A stretch of DNA of 5,194 bases from NCBI GenBank assembly GCA_024689525.1, contig JAILDI010000121.1, positions 1-5,194 on the forward strand, in the 5' to 3' direction. The position numbers were made by a program, and so were the translations under genes. Numbering within the stretch: the first letter of the stretch is position 1; the number at the start of each line of letters is the position of its first letter. This document shows positions 1 through 5,194 of this stretch, piece by piece. Source of the DNA: Bacteroidales bacterium. Its GTDB lineage: Bacteria > Bacteroidota > Bacteroidia > Bacteroidales > UBA932. The notes under the pieces are model-generated. The model was given only the letters and a program-made list of their open reading frames with translations, was not told the DNA's origin and ran no database searches.

Positions 1-7
1 AATGCCT

Positions 8-748
8 ATGAGAGCGCTAATTATCGAAGATGAACCCCGCGCCCAGAAAAATATGCTGGCACTGCTGGAAAGCAACTTTCCGGAAGTGGAGGTGATGGGC
101 GTCACCGGCTCCGTAAAATCGACACTCGAATGGCTGGAGGAGCACAAAGAGAGCCTTCCGGACGTTATTTTCATGGACGTGGAACTGTCCGACGGCAACT
201 GTTTCGACATTTTCTCGAAGACACAGCTGTGCGTTCCCGTCATTATGACCACGGCATACGACAGCTATGCGGTGAAGGCCTTCGAGGTGAACTCGCTGGA
301 CTATCTGCTGAAGCCCGTGGAGGTGGAGGACCTGCGGCGCGCCCTTTCCCGTGTGAAGCTTGGCGCGGTGGCGGTGCCCCAGCCCGTGGCGGCGCCATCG
401 GCCCCCAAGGAGAAATTCCTCATCCGCCTGAACGACCGCATCGTCCCGGTGCACATCCGCGACATCGCATACTTCTATTCAGAGGCGAAGAATTCCTATA
501 TCGTCACGCGCCAGAACCGCACTTTCGTTCTGGACGATTCGCTTGACGCCATCGAGCAGAGCATTCCGCGGGATGCATTTTTCCGCATTTCGCGCAGTTG
601 CATCATCGCGGAAAACGCCATCGAAAGCGTGTCCAAGCTTATTGGCGGCCGCCTGCGCATCTCCCTCGTGCACGGCTTAGACAACTACACGGACCTCACC
701 GTATCGCGGGCCCGTGTAGATTCATTCATGACCTGGCTGGAGAAATAG
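8..748 (+). CDS. LytTR-family response regulator (REC + LytTR DNA-binding domain)
   Basis: This is a two-component response regulator that receives a phosphoryl group from a histidine kinase and binds DNA through a LytTR domain. Residues here count from the ATG at 8 (246 aa). The receiver domain covers about residues 1-118. It has the acidic pair in IIEDE (Glu7, Asp8), the phosphoacceptor Asp57 in FMDVEL, the conserved Thr in MTTAYD (about 81-82) and Lys102 in LLKP. An Ala/Pro-rich linker (about 120-133) leads to the LytTR domain (about 135-245), recognisable from FLIRLNDRIVPV, the IAYFYSEAKNSY segment and FRISRSCIIAENAI. The length is normal for the family. An in-frame ATG at 2 would add two residues. 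I prefer the one at 8 because the protein then starts MRALIIEDE, as is usual for receiver domains, and because it forms an ATGA overlap with a possible upstream stop. Bacteroidota regulators of this type usually follow a membrane histidine kinase gene, which would lie off the left edge. The target genes cannot be told from here. Family confidence is high; the start is less certain. Confidence 0.95.
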   Translation: MRALIIEDEPRAQKNMLALLESNFPEVEVMGVTGSVKSTLEWLEEHKESLPDVIFMDVELSDGNCFDIFSKTQLCVPVIMTTAYDSYAVKAFEVNSLDYLLKPVEVEDLRRALSRVKLGAVAVPQPVAAPSAPKEKFLIRLNDRIVPVHIRDIAYFYSEAKNSYIVTRQNRTFVLDDSLDAIEQSIPRDAFFRISRSCIIAENAIESVSKLIGGRLRISLVHGLDNYTDLTVSRARVDSFMTWLEK

Positions 749-768
749 CCCTTTTGAGCAGGGCTATT
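744..768. terminator. Probable bidirectional terminator between convergent genes
   Basis: A perfect 8-base inverted repeat, AATAGCCC (744-751) and GGGCTATT (761-768), encloses a 9-base loop. It lies exactly where the regulator and malQ converge. The regulator's TAG stop (746-748) is in the left arm, and malQ's TAG stop (764-766 on the minus strand) is in the right arm. There is no long T-run after either arm; the minus strand has only a short TTTCTCC stretch. The terminator role is therefore inferred from position and symmetry. Confidence 0.55.
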
Positions 769-3193
769 CTCCACGGCCGGAGCCGTTGATCATACCCTTG
801 ATGTGCTCGTTGAGGTCTTTCGCTTCGATGAGCTGCTCGATGCTTATGTGCATACGGTAGCGCCAGTAGAAGCGGGGGATGGCCGGGACGTTGATGCGTT
901 CGTCGGCGGGGTTGCCCTGGTAGCGGATTTCACCGTCGCAGGCGAGCCAGTCCTGCAGGGGCAGGATGCAGAGCATTGCCGGTGAGTGCAGGTGCTGGGC
1001 CAGGATCTGGTCGGCAATCCAGGGTTCGCAGAAGTACGGGGCGTCGCCTTCGCCGTGAAGCATCTGGTGATAGAACTTGTCCGTGAGGGCGCGGTCCTCT
1101 TCCCACCAGGCGCGGAGCGGAGCGGTGTCGTGCGTGCCCGTGGCGCATACGCACCAGTAGGGGTAGCGGGCCGGATCGGCAAAATCGTCCTTCGGATCCT
1201 TGGGCATGCGCTGGATTTCCAGCGAAAGGATGTTCTGCGAAGCCATTACGTCGGGCACGCACGCCGGGATCATGCCGAGGTCTTCGCCGCAGGAGAGCAT
1301 ACCCGTTGAACGGAGCAGGGCGGGGAGTTTCTTCATCGCACTGTCGCGCCAGAAGTCGTTGTGTCGATGATAGAAGAAATCGTTGTAGAGCTCGTTGAAG
1401 CGGGCTTTCTGCCAATCCGCCAGATTAGCGTACGCGCTTGTGTACTGGGCCGATATTCTCGGATGCCAATAACCCTTGCGGCGGGGATCCTCAACGAAGA
1501 GGACGTCCGTGTCGCTGCCCACGTGCGGGTCGAAGCCGTTGTGGCGAAGTTCATCCTCTGAATACGGCAGGGCAGGGCTGAAGTGGCCCATAAGGCCGCT
1601 CTTGTACTGCGAGGGGATTTCCCAAATGCGGAAGAATCCCAGGATATGGTCGATGCGGAAGGCGTCGAAATACTCCGCCATCTTGCCCATGCGGGCTTTC
1701 CACCAGGCGAAGCCATCCTCCTCCATGCGCTCCCAGTTGTAGGTGGGGAAGCCCCAGTTCTGGCCATCGGCACTAAATGCATCCGGCGGTGCGCCCGCCT
1801 GGCTGTCCATATGGAACAGATGGGGGTTCTGCCAAGCATCCACGCTGCAGCGGCTTACACCGATGGGAAGGTCTCCCTTTAGGGCAACGCCCTTGATGTG
1901 GGCATAATGCACAACCTCGTGGAGCTGCTTGTCCAGCAGGAACTGCAGGAAGCAGTAGAAGTTCACGTCGTCGATGTGGCCGGCGATGAACTCGTCCACC
2001 TTGCGGGCACGATAGGTTGCGAATTCGCCCCAGGTGGAGAAGTCCGGGGTGCCGTTGATGTCCCGCAGCACGCTGAAAGCGGCATAGGGCATCAGCCATT
2101 CGGCATTGGCCGATATGAAGTCGTGATACTCCTGGGTTTGCATGATGCTCTCCCCCTTGGAGTCGTACACCTTGCGGAGGAGTTCCAGCTTGGCGGAGTT
2201 CACTTTTTCATAGTCGATCTGCTTGAGGTCCTCCAGCTCAGCCTTCAGGGCGCGGTAGTGGGCGTCGTTGCGCACGCCGGCGTCCGGCAGGTGGATGAAC
2301 TGCGGATGAAGTGCGAATGAGCTCACGGCATTGTACGGATAGGAATCCTGCCAGGTGTGAGTCATCGTGGTATCGTTGATGGGGAGCAGCTGGATGATGT
2401 TCTGGCCCGTGAGGACAGCCCAGTCGACCAGCTTCTTGATGTCGTTGAATTCGCCCACGCCGAAGCTGTCCTTTGTCTTGAGGGCGAACACGGGAACGGC
2501 CACGCCTGCGCCCCTCCAGGGAGCGAAGGGGAAGCGGGGAACAAGATCCGCAATCGTGAGGTGGGAGCCCTCCGGCGGCACTTCCGCGAAGAAGTGGTTG
2601 GGGCCCTCTTCCCAAAGGTCGATCCTGCCGCTCTTGCTGTCCATGACTACGAACTTGTACTCAACCGCCTCCTTGAGGTCCAGAGTGATATCCCAGTAAG
2701 GGAAGGCCGCGTCCGACATCTTAAGGGGCTTGGTCCAGTTGCCGAGGGCCTTGCCCGAACCCACGACTGCCAGGGTCTGGTTTGTGCGCACTTCCGGGGC
2801 TGCGACCCTGATGGTCACGTTGCCCTTTTTAGGCTGCTCTGCGCGGGGATTGCGGAATGACGCTCCGTCCGGACGGCGGAAGATGACATCGCTGAAGGCC
2901 GATGACCAGAATGCCGAATTCCCCGGCATATCGTGCCATCTGTCCCTGATTACCAGGGCCTTGGCAGATGCGGGAGCGGTGTAGCGGTGATCCCTCCATT
3001 CGCGACGGATGACATCTTCTCCCCTGACCACTTCGAAGCCGTAGTGCGCTCCGTCGCGCAGGTCCCGGCCCGACAGTTCAGCCTGCCATATTCCCCCGAA
3101 GGAGTATTCCATAGGGATACGGCGCTTTCCAAGCCTCATTCGCAGGGCCTCGCCCCACGCAGTTTTGTACTGGATTTGGATGATAATGTTCAT
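764..3193 (-). CDS. malQ: 4-alpha-glucanotransferase (amylomaltase, GH77) with N-terminal CBM20 domains
   Basis: This is a cytoplasmic GH77 disproportionating enzyme of 809 aa. It moves alpha-1,4-glucan segments between maltooligosaccharides and releases glucose during maltodextrin or glycogen use. Residues 1 to about 115 look like a divergent CBM20-type beta-sandwich. A second, clearer CBM20 spans about 125-215, with VVGSGKALGNW, the Trp in FPYWDITLDL, and VEYKFVV. The GH77 barrel runs from about 222 to 790. Its catalytic residues are in place: nucleophile Asp515 in FRIDHILGFFRIWEIP, acid/base Glu637 in SCGEDLG, and Asp689 in TGTHDT. The substrate-loop sequence SYPYNAVSSFALHP is also present (284-297). 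The architecture resembles plant DPE2 and its bacterial relatives rather than the shorter Thermus enzyme. The frame stays open up to 3238, but a start there would translate across the promoter. The ATG at 3193 (MNIIIQIQYKTAWGE) lies after the promoter and begins the first sandwich domain. No signal peptide is visible. There is no Shine-Dalgarno sequence, only an A-rich leader. The gene follows the transporter on the same strand after 111 bases but appears to have its own promoter. No frameshift or missing motif was seen. Confidence 0.96.
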   Translation of the reverse strand: MNIIIQIQYKTAWGEALRMRLGKRRIPMEYSFGGIWQAELSGRDLRDGAHYGFEVVRGEDVIRREWRDHRYTAPASAKALVIRDRWHDMPGNSAFWSSAFSDVIFRRPDGASFRNPRAEQPKKGNVTIRVAAPEVRTNQTLAVVGSGKALGNWTKPLKMSDAAFPYWDITLDLKEAVEYKFVVMDSKSGRIDLWEEGPNHFFAEVPPEGSHLTIADLVPRFPFAPWRGAGVAVPVFALKTKDSFGVGEFNDIKKLVDWAVLTGQNIIQLLPINDTTMTHTWQDSYPYNAVSSFALHPQFIHLPDAGVRNDAHYRALKAELEDLKQIDYEKVNSAKLELLRKVYDSKGESIMQTQEYHDFISANAEWLMPYAAFSVLRDINGTPDFSTWGEFATYRARKVDEFIAGHIDDVNFYCFLQFLLDKQLHEVVHYAHIKGVALKGDLPIGVSRCSVDAWQNPHLFHMDSQAGAPPDAFSADGQNWGFPTYNWERMEEDGFAWWKARMGKMAEYFDAFRIDHILGFFRIWEIPSQYKSGLMGHFSPALPYSEDELRHNGFDPHVGSDTDVLFVEDPRRKGYWHPRISAQYTSAYANLADWQKARFNELYNDFFYHRHNDFWRDSAMKKLPALLRSTGMLSCGEDLGMIPACVPDVMASQNILSLEIQRMPKDPKDDFADPARYPYWCVCATGTHDTAPLRAWWEEDRALTDKFYHQMLHGEGDAPYFCEPWIADQILAQHLHSPAMLCILPLQDWLACDGEIRYQGNPADERINVPAIPRFYWRYRMHISIEQLIEAKDLNEHIKGMINGSGRGE

Positions 3194-3199
3194 ATCTGG

Positions 3200-3223
3200 T
3201 GTTATTAGTTTTCGCGAATAACA
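3200..3223. promoter_or_regulatory. Inverted repeats over the malQ transcription start (possible operator)
   Basis: A perfect 7-base inverted repeat, TGTTATT (3200-3206) and AATAACA (3217-3223), has a 10-base spacer. Its right arm touches the malQ -7 box. A separate 8-base palindrome, TTCGCGAA, lies at 3211-3218, close to the predicted transcription start. A repressor could bind here, since many sugar-responsive LacI-type regulators use palindromes with a central CG. A short hairpin in the malQ leader is the alternative. Repeats this short in AT-rich DNA can occur by chance, so this is a weak call. Confidence 0.3.
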
Positions 3224-3253
3224 AATATACATTATCACCGCGTTTATTCAAAA
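3222..3253 (-). promoter_or_regulatory. Bacteroidota-type promoter for malQ
   Basis: On the minus strand, TTTTG (3253-3249) is followed after exactly 19 bases by TATATTTG (3229-3222). This matches the Bacteroidota primary sigma factor pattern of TTTG, about 19-21 bases, then TAnnTTTG. Transcription should begin near 3217, leaving a leader of about 24 bases before the malQ ATG at 3193. Both elements and the spacing fit, making this the best-supported promoter in the window. It implies malQ can be transcribed independently of the transporter gene upstream. Confidence 0.75.
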
Positions 3254-3304
3254 CGCAGTGCTGTGTTTGTGTGGTGAACTGCAAGTTTTCAGCGACGAAC
3301 GGCG

Positions 3305-4669
3305 CTATGCTTTATCAGCGGGGCGGAGGTGTTTCCAGCCGAAGACGGGCAGGATGAATGCTACCAGGCAGGCCACGGTCCAGAAAATGGAGACCGGGGT
3401 GAAGTTGTACACGTCGCCGGCGGAGTTGCCCTGGATGAGGAAGCCGCTTACCATCGACTGCATACCGGCGGCGAGGTAGCTGGAGATGCCCACGATGCCC
3501 AGGGCGGCGCCGGTGGCCTTGCGGGGCACGAAATCCAGCGCCATAAGGCCGGCCACGATGCAGAACACTACGCTGAATGCGCAGCTGAACACGGCCACAA
3601 GGGCGATATTGGCCCAATAGCCGCCTCCCAGGAAGAGGAAGCCCGCGAGCGCCGCGGCGGCAAGAATGCCTGAGATTATTACGGGCCTCTCGCGGTTACC
3701 CTTGAACACAAAGTCCGACAGCCAGCCGGCCATCAGGTTGCCTGCAATGCCAAGGATTTCAGCTATGCCGATGATCTGTGTAGCGCTCTCCAGAGAGAAG
3801 TCTTTCTGTTTCTGGAGGAACAGAACGCCCCAGTCGCTCACCGCGTGCTGGGTTATATAGATGAATGCGCTGGAAAGGGCGATGACCCATATGCCGGGAT
3901 GCTTGAACACCCATTTCTGGAGCGTTTTCGTAGGTTCTTTGTCGAGGGCTTTTATCGGCTCGCCGGAAAGTTCCTGCACGGAGGGGAGACCTTTGCTTTC
4001 AGGCGTATCGGAAATACCCAGCACAGCTATCAGCGTGCCGATGACGCCTGCTATCGCAGCAGCAAGGAATCCCCACTGCCAGCCCGCCGCGGCCACGATG
4101 AATCCCGTTCCCACCATCGTCACGGCCTTGCCAACCTGCGGTGTGGAACTGAATACGCTGTACATCGTGCCGCGCGTCTTAAGCGGGTACCAGCGCGAGA
4201 GGGAGATTGTTCCGGGCGGGGAGCCCATGCTCTGCATCCATCCGTTCACGCCCCAAAGCAGCGCGAAGAACACCAGCATCGCGACACTGCCAATTCCCAT
4301 CGGCCCGTGAAGAAGGCCCAGGACGCCCAGAATGAGATTGATGAGGGCCGATATCCCCAGCCCTGCGGCCATAAACCGGCGTATATTGCAGTAATCGGCA
4401 ATGAATCCGTTGGTGAATTTGCCGATGGCATAGACGAAATAGAATGCCGAGCCGATGATACCCAGCTGGCCGGCCGTGAGCACTCCCCCGTCGATGAGAG
4501 GCTGCTTCACCACGCCCATCGTCATACGGCACACGTAATAGAATACGTACGAGAACGTCACTGCCCAGAAAGTGCGGCGTCTGAGGCGCCTGTACTCTCC
4601 GTCGACCTGCTCCGCCGGAACTTTCTCCGTGGCCGGTTTGCTTATTCTGAAATACCTGTACAGTGACAT
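3305..4669 (-). CDS. MFS transporter of the organophosphate:phosphate antiporter (OPA) family
   Basis: This is an inner-membrane major facilitator protein of 454 aa with about 12 hydrophobic helices: roughly 33-52, 67-91, 97-119, 127-147, 170-192, 195-219, 258-285, 296-318, 329-349, 352-378, 384-412 and 426-447. A hydrophilic central loop covers about 220-256. Segments characteristic of GlpT and UhpT place it in the OPA family: FYYVCRM, GVNGWMQSMGSPPG, DTPESKGLPS at the end of the first half, GWLSDFVFKGNRE, and GLMALDFVPRKATGAA. Known members exchange glycerol 3-phosphate, hexose 6-phosphates or phosphoglycerates for inorganic phosphate. Compared by eye with E. coli GlpT, Arg48 and Lys84 match the site residues Arg45 and Lys80. 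GlpT His165 and Arg269 are replaced by Pro177 and Gln274, so the substrate may differ. The ATG at 4669 (MSLYRYFRISK) was chosen because the longer open frame up to 4864 would run antisense through miaA and add a non-membrane tail with no family resemblance. The gene is divergent from miaA and precedes malQ on the same strand. The family is confident; the substrate is unknown. Confidence 0.9.
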   Translation of the reverse strand: MSLYRYFRISKPATEKVPAEQVDGEYRRLRRRTFWAVTFSYVFYYVCRMTMGVVKQPLIDGGVLTAGQLGIIGSAFYFVYAIGKFTNGFIADYCNIRRFMAAGLGISALINLILGVLGLLHGPMGIGSVAMLVFFALLWGVNGWMQSMGSPPGTISLSRWYPLKTRGTMYSVFSSTPQVGKAVTMVGTGFIVAAAGWQWGFLAAAIAGVIGTLIAVLGISDTPESKGLPSVQELSGEPIKALDKEPTKTLQKWVFKHPGIWVIALSSAFIYITQHAVSDWGVLFLQKQKDFSLESATQIIGIAEILGIAGNLMAGWLSDFVFKGNRERPVIISGILAAAALAGFLFLGGGYWANIALVAVFSCAFSVVFCIVAGLMALDFVPRKATGAALGIVGISSYLAAGMQSMVSGFLIQGNSAGDVYNFTPVSIFWTVACLVAFILPVFGWKHLRPADKA

Positions 4670-4677
4670 TGCGGGGG

Positions 4678-4685
4678 CAAATATA
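4678..4685 (-). promoter_or_regulatory. Candidate -7 box for the transporter gene
   Basis: TATATTTG on the minus strand matches TAnnTTTG and is identical to the malQ -7 octamer. It ends only 8 bases before the transporter ATG at 4669, so the predicted transcript would have a leader of a few bases at most. I could not find a good TTTG or TTG element at the usual distance upstream, which lowers confidence. Confidence 0.5.
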
Positions 4686-4696
4686 ATACTTTTTGC

Positions 4697-4704
4697 TAAC
4701 TTTG
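4697..4704 (+). promoter_or_regulatory. Candidate -7 box for miaA
   Basis: TAACTTTG on the plus strand matches TAnnTTTG. Only 5 bases separate it from the ATG at 4710, so transcription should begin at or next to that ATG. That would make the mRNA nearly leaderless, unless translation starts at the in-frame ATG at 4755. The nearest upstream TTG (4669-4671) is 25 bases away, longer than usual, so the -33 element is poor or absent. The box is separated by only 11 bases from the oppositely oriented box for the transporter. Confidence 0.5.
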
Positions 4705-4709
4705 TGCGT

Positions 4710-5194
4710 ATGAACCGTACCGAACTCCTTCCGGACCGTCCCGGCATCCCGCCCATGGCCAAACTCCCGGAGGCGGAAGTGATCGATGTCGATTTCCTCC
4801 GCCGCGGCCTGGCCTCCGGCGAAATCGACCTCATCTGCGTGCTGGGCCCCACCGCCTCCGGCAAAACCCGCTACGCCGTGCAACTGGCACAGGCGCTGGG
4901 GGCTGAGATTATCTCTGCCGATTCCCGGCAGGTGTACCGCGGTATGGACATCGGCACCGGAAAGGACCTCTGCGAGTACGGCAACGTTCCCTACCACCTC
5001 ATCGACATTGTTCCCGCCGGCGCAAAATACAACGTCTACCAGTATCAGGCCGCGTTTTTACAAGCCTACAACGACATCCGCTCCCGTGGAGCCATCCCCC
5101 TCCTCTGCGGAGGGTCCGGACTGTACATAGAGGCCGCCACCCGCGGTTACAAGTTTACATACGAAGGCGTTCCGGAAGGCCTTCCGGTGAACAC
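4710..5194 (+). CDS. miaA: tRNA dimethylallyltransferase, 5' part (runs off the right edge)
   Basis: This enzyme transfers a dimethylallyl group to N6 of adenosine 37 in tRNAs that read codons starting with U, the first step toward ms2i6A. The window holds 161 complete codons with no stop, roughly half of a typical protein of about 300 aa. The P-loop GPTASGKT is at residues 46-53. DSRQVYRGMDIGTGKD (71-86) corresponds to the substrate-binding Asp motif that reads DSALIYKGMDIGTAKP in E. coli. YHLIDI follows at 95-100, and GGSGLY (134-139) replaces the usual GGTxLY with a conservative Thr-to-Ser change. About 45 residues precede the P-loop from the ATG at 4710, more than the usual ten or so. The in-frame ATG at 4755 (MAKLPEAEV) would shorten this to about 30 and is a real alternative start. 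Some Bacteroidota carry two MiaA paralogues; which type this is cannot be settled here. It is transcribed divergently from the transporter gene, with 40 bases between the starts. Confidence 0.92.
   Translation, partial: MNRTELLPDRPGIPPMAKLPEAEVIDVDFLRRGLASGEIDLICVLGPTASGKTRYAVQLAQALGAEIISADSRQVYRGMDIGTGKDLCEYGNVPYHLIDIVPAGAKYNVYQYQAAFLQAYNDIRSRGAIPLLCGGSGLYIEAATRGYKFTYEGVPEGLPVN

Noticed and set aside
17..454. Open frame of 145 codons antisense to the response regulator
   Set aside because: Low-complexity His- and Arg-rich product antisense to a confident receiver domain, with no sign of its own promoter.
3194..3238. 15-codon N-terminal extension of malQ from an ATG at 3238
   Set aside because: It would place the -7 box and predicted transcription start inside the coding region, and the extra residues do not resemble the start of the first domain.
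3251..3268. Imperfect hairpin (AAACGCA with TGTGTTT) downstream of the transporter gene, considered as its terminator
   Set aside because: On the minus strand, the transcribed one, the stem has an A-C mismatch and only a short T-run, and it overlaps the malQ -33 element. It is too weak to call.
3845..4666. Open frame of 273 codons on the plus strand, opposite the transporter gene
   Set aside because: It is antisense to a clear 12-helix membrane protein. Its product is rich in His, Arg and Glu with no recognisable domain, as expected from reading a GC-rich gene backwards.
4670..4864. 65-codon N-terminal extension of the transporter frame
   Set aside because: It would run through the promoter region and antisense to the miaA P-loop region. 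The added residues are Ser/Arg-rich and unlike any OPA transporter N-terminus.
4179..4997. Open frame of 272 codons on the minus strand covering the transporter 5' half and miaA
   Set aside because: It crosses two well-supported genes and the promoter region, and its product has no family resemblance. It is a frame shadow.
4786..5130. Open frame of 114 codons within the miaA region in another plus-strand frame
   Set aside because: The product is Ser/Thr/Pro-rich with no motif, while the adjacent frame carries the complete set of MiaA N-terminal motifs.
1..5194. Searched for tRNA or rRNA genes, CRISPR repeats, insertion sequences, attachment sites and riboswitches
   Set aside because: No regularly spaced repeats, transposase fragments or recognisable RNA folds were seen. 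Nearly all of the window is coding, and the largest gap is only 111 bases.

Overview
The window looks like chromosomal DNA from a fairly GC-rich member of the Bacteroidota, probably Bacteroidales. Three things suggest this. Candidate promoters have the Bacteroidota form: a TAnnTTTG -7 box lies upstream of three genes, and one has a TTTG element exactly 19 bases further upstream. No start codon in view is preceded by a clear Shine-Dalgarno sequence. The gene types also fit: a LytTR response regulator, a 4-alpha-glucanotransferase with N-terminal starch-binding domains, and a MiaA-like tRNA prenyltransferase. The genus cannot be fixed from the sequence alone.

Layout from left to right: (1) positions 8-748 on the plus strand encode a LytTR-family response regulator, whose sensor kinase partner probably lies just outside the left edge. 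(2) It converges on a large minus-strand gene for 4-alpha-glucanotransferase (malQ, 764-3193). The two stop codons are 15 bases apart and both sit inside the arms of one perfect inverted repeat, a likely shared terminator. (3) Upstream of malQ is a 111-base spacer with a well-formed promoter and small inverted repeats over its predicted transcription start. (4) Further upstream on the same strand is a 12-helix transporter of the organophosphate:phosphate antiporter (OPA, GlpT/UhpT-like) branch of the major facilitator superfamily (3305-4669). (5) A 40-base divergent spacer separates it from the 5' part of a miaA gene, which runs off the right edge.

MalQ rearranges maltooligosaccharides in the cytoplasm, and the transporter may bring in a small anionic metabolite, but a shared pathway is not shown by the sequence. 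The regulator may belong to an unrelated unit to the left, and miaA is a tRNA-modification housekeeping gene. The window is mostly ordinary. The points most worth a second look are the transporter's loss of two of the four phosphate-site side chains known from GlpT, the very compact divergent promoter region with nearly leaderless starts, and the terminator built over two stop codons. I saw no mobile element, CRISPR array, RNA gene or clearly new system.
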